Part shown: positions 44,605 to 55,600 of the stretch, piece by piece
Position numbering within the stretch: position 1 is the stretch's first letter
Layout of the letters: every line of letters begins with the position of its first letter
Origin: Branchiostoma floridae
Taxonomy: Eukaryota; Chordata; Leptocardii; Amphioxiformes; Branchiostomatidae
Length of the DNA stretch: 64,000 bases
NCBI RefSeq assembly: GCF_000003815.2
Contig: NC_049982.1
Span: forward strand, 31,390,573 to 31,454,572
Direction of reading: 5' to 3'
Translations under genes and position numbers: made by a program
Notes under the pieces: model-generated
Database searches by the model: none
Told to the model about the DNA's origin: nothing
The model's input: only the letters and a program-made list of their open reading frames with translations

Positions 44605-45314
44605 ATTAGGACAAGCGATATGTTTGCCTCAATCAAGACAATCATGATTTTTATATCTCATTTCACCATCTGGGATCCAACTGCAGATTGTATCAACAGC
44701 TAAACTTAGCGGTGGCGGCGATGCGCCATTCTGTCCTGCTAGCTCTGTTTTTGACGGAGATACTTCAAATAGAAAGATGATTGGACAGGGGGCGGGGCTT
44801 CAGGCTCGGTCCATTTAAATAGTAGCCAAGAATGTAAAAATCCAGTTCCCAGAATTGTTCGGCAGGGGAAGCCAGCTACCAACGCCCTCTAGCCCTGACA
44901 GATCAAGTCAGATCGCCCCCCCCCCTCCCCTTCACTGTTCTCGGAATTTCTGTAAGGTGTTTTATGCATGCCTTTTTTTAACGAGATTGTTCAAAGCAAG
45001 GTCATGATACCACTTCAAGGCAATGAACTAAGAAGTTGGAATAAACCGTGCGGTGGACATTTGTTTTGAATATTGATAAGTTGTAGACAGGAGGGAAATA
45101 GTTTTCGTCTAGAGAATTGCATAATTTCGCTGTCCGGGGAAAGAAACTGTTGCTGTAGAAGGACTAGGCAACCGGCAATTGAACAGCATAGCGATGTGAG
45201 TTTGAAGAGAACCTAGTGTTACACTGAAAGGCTCTCAGTGGAGGGGCAAGTATGGCAACTGCTTTACAACCGATTCAAGAGAAAGGGCAACTATGTTTAA
45301 TTTGTATTTCTCTT

Positions 45315-46215
45315 CTCAGGCCTCAGTGGGTGACTCCAGTGCTAGACTTCCACCCCTTGATTTCCTTACTAGTCTTTCGTCTTACACAGTGGGTTACATC
45401 AGCTGCTGAGATAGAACTTTATGTCTCAGAAAAAGAAGTATCTAAAGCATGTGGCTATGATAATGTAGACAACCGTTTTCTTAAAAGCATATGTCCCTAC
45501 ATCTCCGACAAAATCGCATATGCTTTAATTTGTCTCTAAACCACGGAATGGTGAGGCTTTCGGACCGGTGAGGTGAGGTGAGAAACCACGGAATCCTGGA
45601 AAAGAGCAAATGTGGTACCAATTTTCAAAAAGTGTGACCCTGAGGATGTGTCAAATTACCGACCTGAGTGTATTCTTACTCCCCTCTCTGTCCAAAATCC
45701 TTGAAAAGGTGTATTTAAACACCTGTATAATCACCTGATGTTCCAAAACTTATTATATTCTCTTCAGTCCGGATTTATCCGTGGAGATTCAACAGTAGGC
45801 CAACTTGTTTGTGTAACCGACAAAATTCTTGAAGCTCTTGACTCCAGAGAAGTCCGAGTGGTTTACTCAGATTTTTCACGAGCATTTGATAAAGTTTGGT
45901 ATAAAGGCCTTATTTTCAATCTTCAAAGAAATGGGGTCGAGGGTCCCGTTCTAAATTGGTTCCACAGGCTATCTTTCTCATCGTGTGCAAAGGGTAGTTT
46001 TAGATGGTCAGCATTCAGATTGGTGTAATATTTGCGCAGGCGTACCCCACGGTCACTAAGGCCCCTTCTTATTTCTTGTTTACATCAATGATATGGTGGA
46101 AGATTTATCAACTTGCACGTTTCTCTTTGTAGATGACAGCTCGTTAGTAGATATAATGGACAACCCAACTCAAACTGCGTCAAGTCTAAATTCTGATCTT
46201 AGTAATTTACCCCTA
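45315..46215 (+). mobile_element. Degenerate LINE, 5' part (interrupted copy)
   Basis: Broken plus-strand frames give SEKEVSKACGYDNVDNRFLK, WKRANVVPIFKK, LQSGFIRGDSTVGQL, YSDFSRAFDKVW and FVDDSSLVDIMDNP. These are ordered RT motifs of an APE-type LINE with several stops and shifts. Similarity ends near SLNSDLSNL at about 46210. The next expected part of the protein is found from 49469, so the copy looks split by inserted DNA. Confidence 0.72.
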
Positions 46216-46364
46216 GCCCTGCGGCGCGCTACAATTGTGTTGTTGCACATGCATGTTCTATTTGCGGTGCAACACTATTGTAGTTTGTGGGGGAGGGGGT
46301 ATGTCCGGGATACGTATGTAACACTCGCGCGGGGGGGGGATGGGTTGTGGGGGATAAAAGTGCC

Positions 46365-47130
46365 CACGCCAACTTTGACCTCCTATAGCTCCCAAACGGC
46401 TTGTAATAGAACAACCAAACTTGGTGAGTGTTCCTTAAATATTGTAATACAATTTTTAAAAAAAATTGGGCAAGTTTATATATTTTCGTGTTGCCATGTC
46501 AACGGGTTTCTGAAAGGCAAATTTTACAAAAATCATTAATTTTGGTTTAATCAGTGGGATTTTAAGATTTTCTTGCTAAACTAAACTTCTCTTCATATAT
46601 CTTTAATATCTAACACATCTTAGTTGAACATTTATAATTAAATATTCATAAATTATGCTAATGAGATGATGCAATTGGTCAAAATCCAAGATGGCCGACA
46701 ATATCATGATTTAAGTATAACAAGCTTTTTTCGCTCAGATTTTATCACTACGTGGTATTTTCTTACAGAAAAATTCATGTGAACGTTTTTAATGCATTTC
46801 CATGGGGTTTCGGCGTTATATGTTGAAAAAAAAACTGAACAAAAAATATCTTGAAAAATTTAAGGTTGATAATCCAAGATGGCGGATAGCTAAACTACAG
46901 ATGACGTCATTCTATGACGTCATTTTGACGTAATTGCGTCAGTTTTTGACAACAGAAGTCTTATAACACTTGAATATTAATAAGAAACCTTTATTGGTAA
47001 CTTTTTGAGTGAGATATATATGTATTATGGGAATTCCCCGTTTTAGCCCAAAATATCAATTAATCACGTCATATTACGTTATAATGATTTAAAAATTTTA
47101 GGAATTATAAAACTCGATGAGCACAACCCC
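46365..47130 (+). repeat. Interspersed repeat, second copy of the family at 12170-12965
   Basis: Shares ordered blocks with 12170-12965: CCAAACTTGGTGAGTGTTCC, GTTGCCATG, TTATGCTAATGAGATGA, ATCCAAGATGG, and TATGACGTCATTTTGACGT. It lies within the interval separating the two LINE halves. Internal ATGACGTCAT strings are CRE-like palindromes. No coding capacity seen. Confidence 0.65.
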
Positions 47131-47149
47131 CCTGTAAATTTGGTGATCT

Positions 47150-47745
47150 TACAGTAAGCCGTTTTGAAAATACGAAGGTGGAAACAACTTAACATAGACT
47201 CTCAAGCAAAACAGTGACTGTAAGCTTTAATTTGATTTACAGCAAGCTTTTATTCCACTTGCCAGACAGTGTCAGAACAAAGTTTATTCAATACTGCCAG
47301 AATAGCGATTATACTCAATTCAGCACCAAGGACAATATTCAATCATTAACTTACCTGTAGCAATACATGTTGGTTTTCTTATCTCCTTTGTATCGTTGTC
47401 ATGTCCCCAGGACTCTTTGGAACTTTGTACTGATGTCAAAAGTTGGTTTACTGGTGTTCCAGAGATAATTGTGAAAGTTTCTGGACTAGTCTACTTTTGA
47501 TTGCTTTTTATAACTTTAATCATAAATAAAATTGGTGCACATAACTTAACTTAGACTGTCATGAAAAGTAGAGACTGTATGCTTTAATTGGTACAGCAAA
47601 CTTATATTCCACTTGACAGACAGTGTCAGAGTGAAGTTTATTCAACACTAAAGGAATAGTGATTAGAGAGAAAATTCAAATCAGCACCAAGGACAATATC
47701 CAATCATTAACTTACCTGTAGCAATACTTGCATGATTTTTTTTGT
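47150..47745. repeat. Tandem duplication of a ~360-base unit
   Basis: Two copies about 358 bases apart share GTGACTGTAAGCTTTAATT-like starts, a TATTCCACTTG-x-CAGACAGTGTCAGA block, CAGCACCAAGGACAATAT and AATCATTAACTTACCTGTAG. No coding capacity seen. Confidence 0.6.
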
Positions 47746-47999
47746 CACATGGGCAATTAAATGTTGTCAGAAGACTTCAGATAGATTGTAGTCAAGAAAT
47801 TCACGCTTAAATTGTAGAATATGAAAGTAGAATACAAAAGTTAAATGAAAAAGTGTGTTTTATTGCTTTATTGCCACTGTAAACCTTATGACTGATACAA
47901 TTGTAGATATTTTGCAACATTTCTTGAAATTATACATTGTTAGCTTTACAATGATATATACCTTCATGGGGTTATTGTAAAGCAAAGTAACTAAAAATA

Positions 48000-49365
48000 A
48001 GGAAAATGCGATCAGCTAACCCTGGACTACTATACCACAGTCAAGGCCTTGGGCTCACTTCAGTGGAACAGATCTACCTACAGCAGCACGCCAGTGTCAT
48101 CGCCTCAGCTATGACAGTGGGTGACCCTAGTGTTAAGAATGCACTAGCGGCCAAGGTACAGAGAGAATCAGCGCTAAGACGCAAATCCACAAGTACAGTT
48201 ATCTGTCATACACTTGTGGAGGACGCCTTGACCGCTGTCATGGGCAACGAACCTCATGAAACCCAAGTGAACAACCATACAAAGGAAAACGTGTGCTAAA
48301 AGGTGAAATCCCGCGTGCGAAAGGAAGAGGATACGAAAATTGAAGAAAGATGCAGATCTCTCTAAGTTCAGGGAAGCTGGGCTGAACTCGTGGAACAAGA
48401 ACAGACTGACGTAAGGTGGAGGAGCACTTTGTGCAACACTCCCCGCGGAGTGTTTGAATTCGCCCTAAACGGAATGTTAAACTGGCTCCCAACACGTGAC
48501 AATCTAGTTCGATGGGGGAAAATGTTGTCACCCTAGTGTCCACTCTGCCAAGGACGACAAACTCTGTGTCATGTCCTCAACATGTGCCCAGTAGCCCTTA
48601 AAGACAGGTACACCAGGCGACATAATAGTGTCCTTAGGGAACTGGTCACCACCCTCAAAGTGTGGCACGTCAAAGCAAACACACAGACCATAATCAGGTG
48701 CGATCTGAGCCAGGACAACATCGAAGGGGGAACGCACACTACAGTCCCTCCAGACATCCTGCCGACTTCACTGGTACCAGACATCGCCATTCAGGATCCT
48801 GTACAACAAACACTGAACTTGGTTGAACTTACCGTCCCATTTGAGCAGAACGCACAGCACGCCGAGGACAGAAAAATGGCCAAATACGAATGTCTGATCA
48901 ATGAAATAAACTCTCACAGTAGTTACAGGGCTAGCCTTCTTGCAGTTGAAGTAGGGAGCAGAGTTTGGATTAACGGCGAGAACACTGCAAAGCTGAAGTC
49001 ACTCTGTCCGGTCAGCTACAAAGACCGTGAGGTGAGACATCTTAGAAGTAGACTGGGAAAGTGCGCACTCTGTGCATCCTATGCTATCTACTGTGCCCGA
49101 AACACACCTACGTGGGACTGTACGTCAGGACTGTTTATCTACAGAAACTAGTTGTATCTGGGTCTAAATTTTATGATTTATCTGGGTCTAATTTTATGAA
49201 ATGTGACGTTAATGGTTTTTAAACGATTTTAATCTGTCATTTGTACTTCTTTTTAATACCTTGCGCCCTCCTGGAGAACAGACAAAGGGCTGTCCTAGGT
49301 TTTTAGCCTGTAATATGCACATGTATGTATTCATCTTGTGTGTAATAAAGATGATTTTTAACCCT
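48000..49365 (+). mobile_element. R2/NeSL-type LINE C-terminal fragment (restriction-like endonuclease)
   Basis: The plus strand encodes TSVEQIYLQQHASVIASAM and related frames at 48006-48300. A long open stretch at 48566-49151 then includes HVLNMCPVALKDRYTRRHNS, PDILPTSLVPDIAIQD, LVELTVPFEQN and RKMAKYECL. A C-x-H-x-x-x-x-C knuckle followed by RHN and then an ELTVPFE...RKxxKY block is typical of LINEs with a C-terminal restriction-like endonuclease. The 3' end is at the AATAAAGATGATTTTTAACC string near 49365. At least one frameshift exists near 48300-48560. Confidence 0.65.
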
Positions 49366-49468
49366 TAACTAGTACCCGTTGTTTCAAAGGGTTCTGGGAA
49401 CCCCAGCAGTGGGGGCGAGTTTTTGTATAGAAAACCAGCAGGACAAGGGGTAAAAAAAATATATATCA

Positions 49469-50245
49469 TCTTGGTCTTCCACGTGGCTTATGAAACTGAT
49501 TCCTTTAAAAACTGAAGAAATGTTTTGTTTTTCCAGGAAAATCAATATCTCTTGCCATCCTCCACTCTTTCTTAATAGTTGTGTCATTCAATATGTAAAA
49601 GACCACAAGCACATTGGAGTTTTTCTTACGTCCACCATGTCTTGGGAAAAACATATTACACACATGATTGCCAAAGTCTCAAAACGAGTGTCCACCCTGA
49701 ACAAACTTAAATTCAAATTGCCACGACATGTACTCGAAGTTATCTATAAGTCATTTTTTCGTCCACTTCTTGAGTATGCCGACATAGTATGGCATGGATG
49801 CACTATATCGGACTCCAAACGTATAGAAAGAGTACAGTATGAGTGCTCACATACAGTATCAGGTGCTGTGAGAGGGTCCTCATATTTGTTGCTCCTTTCT
49901 GAACTTGAGTGGGAAAAACTGTCTGACCTTCCCTTAGTACACATTTTAGTCACGGCCCCGGGTACGCCTGCGTTTTACTCACACGCCTCTGCATTGATAC
50001 CTGTAGTTTGAACTTTATCTTATCCAAACGCAATTTAGTAGATAGTCCTTCTTGCAGCTGTGGCTCCCGATGCGAAAGCGTTGTGCACTATTTATTGTAC
50101 TGCCCTAACTACAATCAACATAGAATATCCCTTCTCTGCAATCTTTAAGACCTTGTAAGCTCAACCCTTGATTTGAAAACCTTGTCTGATCCAGCCCTAA
50201 CTCAACTTTTACCCTATTTATCAAAGGAAACAATTACCTACGTAA
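49469..50245 (+). mobile_element. Degenerate LINE, 3' part (continuation of the copy at 45315-46215)
   Basis: The plus strand encodes KTEEMFCFSRK, HPPLFLN, HKHIGVFLTSTMSWEKHI, FRPLLEYADIVWHG, then after a shift SPSCSCGSRCESVVHYLLYC and NYNQHRISLL. This is the RT thumb and the C-terminal Cys-rich end of an APE-type LINE. It starts almost exactly where the copy ending at about 46210 stops, with about 20 residues of the usual protein unaccounted for. The right end abuts a palindrome-rich element near 50245. Confidence 0.7.
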
Positions 50246-50585
50246 AAAGTCACGTTTTGGGATCTATACGTCACGTTTTAATGGTATATGGCAATATAAA
50301 AAGTAAAAAAATTACGGGACCCAGATACGCGACGTTTGACCTAAATTCACATAAGATACGTCCGACCTATTACTAACATGTCACACTAAAGCGCGGCATA
50401 CGTGAATTCCTTCTTTCAACTCAGTTAACGATCAATGAGTAGGACGTAACTTGTCCACGGCCCAATCTTTTTATCACGTCACGTGTAACATGCGTCACAT
50501 TTCTGGAATTGGTTAGTCTTGTTTCGCGGTGCGTTCAATGGTTTCCAAGGTTTCGCTCAGTGGTCGCTCTAGTCCCTGAAGTCTC
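50245..50585. repeat. ACGTGACGT-rich palindromic repeat (copy 4)
   Basis: Matches 27990-28270: TTTGACCTAAATTCACAT, AAAGCGCGGCATACGTGAATTCC, CACGTCACGTGTAACATGCG, CACATTTCTGGAATTGGTTAG, AGTGGTCGCTCTAGTCCCTGAA. Directly follows the LINE 3' part. Confidence 0.7.
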
Positions 50586-50589
50586 AGTT

Positions 50590-51690
50590 GGGTCAGCTGC
50601 AGTCAACTATCAATGACGACAAATCGACATGTCCTCTCCCACTTTCAAATAAGGTCACGTGTAAAAAAAGGACCAATAAATTAAAGGGGTGTTCACAGAA
50701 CTTCTCAGGACGTAGGCTTGATAAATTGATACCTACGAATTCTTGGATGTAGTTGATCAGTGTAACATTAAAGTGGAGAACTTCGCGATCACTGAGCGAC
50801 CGTTGGGCGATCACTGAGAGCCGACTGCAAAAGCGCTGAGCGACAGGCAAACGTGAAGTACATTTTGATAGGGTCTGGCTACCGCTGTGCGGCTAGTCAT
50901 TCGAGTACAGAATTTTCAAATGTTATGATCTTTTACATCATTTTTCTCCAAATGCATATATGCGAGAACCTATTAAATTAGGTGAGATGTATGCGATGTA
51001 TGTAAATCTCAAGGAATCATAAAATATTTTCCTTGAAATATACCTTGAAATATACTATGGAAAGCCATCAAAAGCATCCTGTGAACTATCTGATAAATTG
51101 TGGTTTGTAGCAGATTTTGCCATGGCTTGATAAGGCAGGATTATCATAGTGAAACACACAAAAATAGACATTTTTGGTCAAAAAAGGCCCAAAATGGCCA
51201 CTTCAATTAAAAGGTTATAAATAAGTCAACATCTCAAAGTATAATACATCCAAATGAGGATCGTGACATCTATTTTGAAGCAAATTTTAATGCTATTGGT
51301 GTACTTATAATCAGAAAGGACCCCAAAATAAACATTTTTAGTCAAAAACTGACCCAAACAATCGGATTTTTTTACAAATTACGTTGGTCTTGACAAGCGA
51401 TTATGCTCAACATACTATGAAGACCTTTTAGTTGAATCATTTTACCATGTTTTAGCCTTATAACTTGAATTATTATAGCACAGAGGCTAAACTAAAGGAA
51501 AATGGTTTCCTAGCAGCCGTTGCTAAGCAACATGCGTTTTGAATTGGCTCCACCCCTGAAAATATCTAGTACATACTCAATATTCACCATACCAAGTTTC
51601 ATGCTTTTATCACATTTTGAGCAATTCTGCCCATATTTTACACCAATCGCCTAGACTAGTCGTAATTGAAAGCAAAAGTATTTTAAAGTA
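50590..51690. other. Stretch with a dispersed repeat and no exon
   Basis: 50770-50840 has GATCACTGAGCGACCGTTGGGCG palindromic strings. 51120-51400 (TAGACATTTTTGGTCAAAAA, CCCAAAATGGCC) is related to the 31225-33095 family. No second-half C-type lectin exon is visible although gene C needs one here. Confidence 0.5.
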
Positions 51691-51695
51691 CCCAC

Positions 51696-51845
51696 CATTG
51701 ATGAAACTTGTGATGAAGTTGTTCTCCCAACTGTTTTGTATAGAGACCAGAACTGCACCTTGTTCTTTACACTTTAACATTGCTGAGGTCCAGTTGACAT
51801 GCTCTGTCACAAACTTGTAGCAGTACTCGTTGGGGTATCGTTGTC
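51696..51845 (-). CDS. Gene C: C-type lectin domain, first-half exon
   Basis: 150 bases, phase 1 to 1, acceptor GTTACAG and donor GTGGGT (an alternative GTACTT donor four bases on would give phase 2). It encodes QRYPNEYCYKFVTEHVNW, then TSAMLKCKEQGAVLVSI and NSWENNFITSFIN. This is the N-terminal half of a long-form C-type lectin domain: YCYKF, the W-x-x-A-x-x-x-C helix, and the ENNFI helix. No continuing exon was recognised in the next 9 kb. The only exon in the window that fits it in position and phase is 27902-27760. Confidence 0.87.
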
Positions 51846-52592
51846 CTGTAACAGACAATAAATGTTACCATGAAAGATCATCTGTGTTGGTAGTAATCAT
51901 AGTAGAATGCTCAACTTTCTTCCAACACAAAGGTATACATGGACCAAATTTTCAACGACCACTTACGTCTTCTTCAGGAGCAATACTGATGAGCACTCAC
52001 TTCAGAACGTAAACTCGCGAGAGTTACAGACACGTGATCTTATCAAAACATGATCGTAAGGATACGTGACGTCAGTTTTTAAAGTATGTTGTTAAGATGT
52101 TTGATTAAGTTTTGCTGTGTCTGTTACTAAAATGTTAAGACCTCGATGTAAAATGGACCAGCCTAACAATATGTGCATCGGCAATGGACTATATAATCAA
52201 ACTAGAGTTCCGCGACCCAAAACCTTCGCCAAATGTGTTAAACCTGTGCAACTGCTGTATTAATTGTGTTTGTCATTACTTATGCAAATAATAAATAACA
52301 TTAGTTGATCATCTCCTCCGCCAAACAACGGACGTACATAATGTATGTTAAGAAACAAGGCTTAAACCACATTTTCTAAATAATCTATGCAAATGAGGAC
52401 CTCATTTGCATCATTAATATTCAACGATGTTCACCTGTACATAACTTCCAAATGCTGCAAGTAATGAGTTCCCTTTTTCATAACAATGAGACTACAGTAT
52501 TTTCCCATTAATTACCTCCATGAAATGTCATGGAGGTTATATTTTACCCCGCGTTTGTGTGTGTGTTTGTGTGTGTGATTTTACCCCGCGTT

Positions 52593-52646
<54 letters not shown>

Positions 52647-55600
52647 AACAAAATAACTCAAGAACGGCTGGGTGGATTGGTTTCATACTTGGTGTGTTGG
52701 TAGTGTGTGATGAAAGCTGAAAATGATTAGATTTTGGGCCTCCTAGCGGCTTTCCTTGGTACTGCAGCGCAACTTCCGGTTTTGCTATCTCGGTGTTCTG
52801 AACAAGCTATGGCCACGATTTTTTAATATTAGATAGCTCTTGTGCTCAGAAAGAACTGACATAAGTTTGTGCCCCCTAGCGTCTAATTTTGGGATAGCAG
52901 GGGCATTTTTTGTCAAAAACTTCTGAAGACGATAACTCAAGAAGGGAACAACGAATTTTCATGATTTTTAGTATGTAGGTACCTTAGACAATGTTGTACA
53001 AAATAAGATACTAATTATGCAAAATTGGAGTGCATTTGCATAATTAATGAGAATATTATATCATAGCAGTTTTTTTCAATGTATCTCTTGTTCCAGACAT
53101 GCTATGGTCTTCACATTTAAGTGATGGATAGCTTTTAGTGCCATGACAAAGTGGAGCAAGTTTCAGCCCTCTAACATTTAATTGTGGAACTGCAGGGGCG
53201 TTTTTGTCAAGACACTCCAAAGAGGATAACTGCAGAAAGGAACAACGGATTGCCTCCATTTTAGGAATGTAGGTATCTTAGGCAAAGATTTTCATAATGA
53301 TATACATTTTATGCAAATGAGGACGTAATTTGCATTATTAATGAGGGAATTGTATAATTCCATTGTTTTTAATAACTGGACTTCAATAAATGTAACACAT
53401 GTTAATTATGATAGGTGGAATGTAAGCAGATACCAAATATGGTAATGAGGAGCTTATTTGCATAATTTATTGAAAAATCCCAAAACCGCTTTATGATTGA
53501 TAATGGGAATTTTATAATGGTGACATGTGTACGTTATTCAATAATGAACAACACCATGCATAAATTATGTTAATGTGTTAGTCAATTGCACGAAATTTAC
53601 GAAAGCTCTCAATTTTCATGGAGGTTTGAGGTCGCCGAACTCTAGTTATGCAAATTTTCTTTTGCATAACATTTCTCTATGGAATTCACATACCATATTG
53701 CACATTATTTTGGGCAACATGAGAACTCAAAATGTACATTTGTGTCTGAAAATACCAAAATTAAAAGAATATCCTAAAGCAGTGTATGCCAGAAGTGTGA
53801 ACGAATTCCAGTGCGTGGATAAGATATCCTGCGCATTCCCATACTCACCCCCAGAACGTTCCAGTCCAGTCCATCCGGGAGGACAGGTGCATTTGTGTCC
53901 ATCATCTCTGATCACACAGGTGCCGTGACAAGGATCACTGATGCACTTGTCTGCATTGTAAAAAAATTAACAGTCTACAATATCACCTAAGCAATGAAAG
54001 ACATCCAAAAACATTTTATATAAGGCTCAACGCCTCAATTTCCAGTGCGTTTCTGACGTTCTTGGTCCGCAGAAGAGGCTGAGTTATTCGCCTATAGTCG
54101 GCAGCAGGGGTAGAAAAAGAGCCGGCAGGGCGGGAGGGCAGGCAGGTTGGCGACCGCAGTATGCAAAAATGACGAACTCAGGCGAACCAGCACCTCGTCC
54201 CACCTCTGCGGCGTAGATTCAACAGATAGAAATGCATGCTCTGAGGAGTATTAAAGGTTCTAAGGACAGGTGAGGATGTACAGGTGGTTAATGATAGCAC
54301 GTGGTCTGCTCCTGACCAGGTGTCGTCGCCTCTTAACAACGCTAATAAAGGTCAGGAGCACTCGCGTGCCTCATTAGAATAGAAAGGGTCATTCTGTGAA
54401 CAAGGTGGACGGAGATTGACCGAGAATTTAGAGGGGTAAGTCCCTATAGTTAATTCAGTGTTGGACGTAAAGTGTTAGCAATTCCTATAACGAAATTAAT
54501 ATCCGTACCTGTTGCTGGTGTCATCTTGAGAACAGTTGAACTTTTGTTGAAAACGTAGAAAACTGTAGACTTTGGGACGCTGGAATTTGCCTTCGGTCCG
54601 ATCACAGTTCCATTTGGGAGAGAATCTCTCGCCTCCTTCTACAAAACCATGAAAGTAGGTAACTTACTAAGGTTTCCGTGATTTTCAAGGACATTTTGTA
54701 GCAACAGCAAGAGGACACAATATTGACGCTTCAGAAAACCGTGCATCTGACGATTGTCTTAGGTAATAGATTTCCCATTTTATAACACTGCTCTAGTGAC
54801 AAGAATCCTGAAGAAAGAACAATAAAGACCACAGATGTGCCTATGTGGTAGAGACTGTCATTCGAATTCTCGTATGTTTAGAGCATAAACGTTTACATCA
54901 AATACACACAATTCTGATGTTATTGCACATCGACGTAACAAGAACAAGCTCTTAATCAGTTCCAGGTATTTAGATTAAACATTGACCCCCCCCCCCCCCC
55001 CTTATAACGTCACAATGAACACGACAGCTAATACGGAATTTGCCATTGCAGCCTGCGAAAAATATTACTTCATAAGTTAACAGTGTTCCAATAATTGTCG
55101 CACTGTTTGCATACAATTGAAAAACACTACAATATTACTTTTGTTCACTTTTCAGAAGAACGTTAGTGGCCAGCTGCAGTTCAAAGTTCCCAACCCGGCT
55201 GCCATGTGCTTTGTGACGTCATGACAGGGATCGTCACCGTTTAATCTAATTAGCTGGTGGTAAGAATCAGGTATTTGAGGTGTGACTTTTTTGTGGTTCG
55301 ATGTTCAAAAACATGAGAAGGGGATATAGTTTGTACAATGTTCAGTCTATCAAACAATTGATATGGCTACTGTAGCTTCAGGGAATTTCTATTTTGATGC
55401 AATTGATGTCGTAACACTTTCAAAAGGTGTCTTAAACTCTAGAATAGAGTGTTATTTCCCAATAGATTATGTGTCAATGAATGTTTAGGATGCTCTCTCA
55501 CCAACAAGTACCATAAAATGTCAAAGAACCACCCAAATATAAGGGTGGATCAAAAAGTTATGCAAGTGCTTTTATATTGGGCTCATTCTTTAATCGAATG

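Noticed and set aside
48238-48543. Minus-strand open frames over the R2-type LINE.
   Set aside because: Shadows of the plus-strand element, which carries the conserved motifs.
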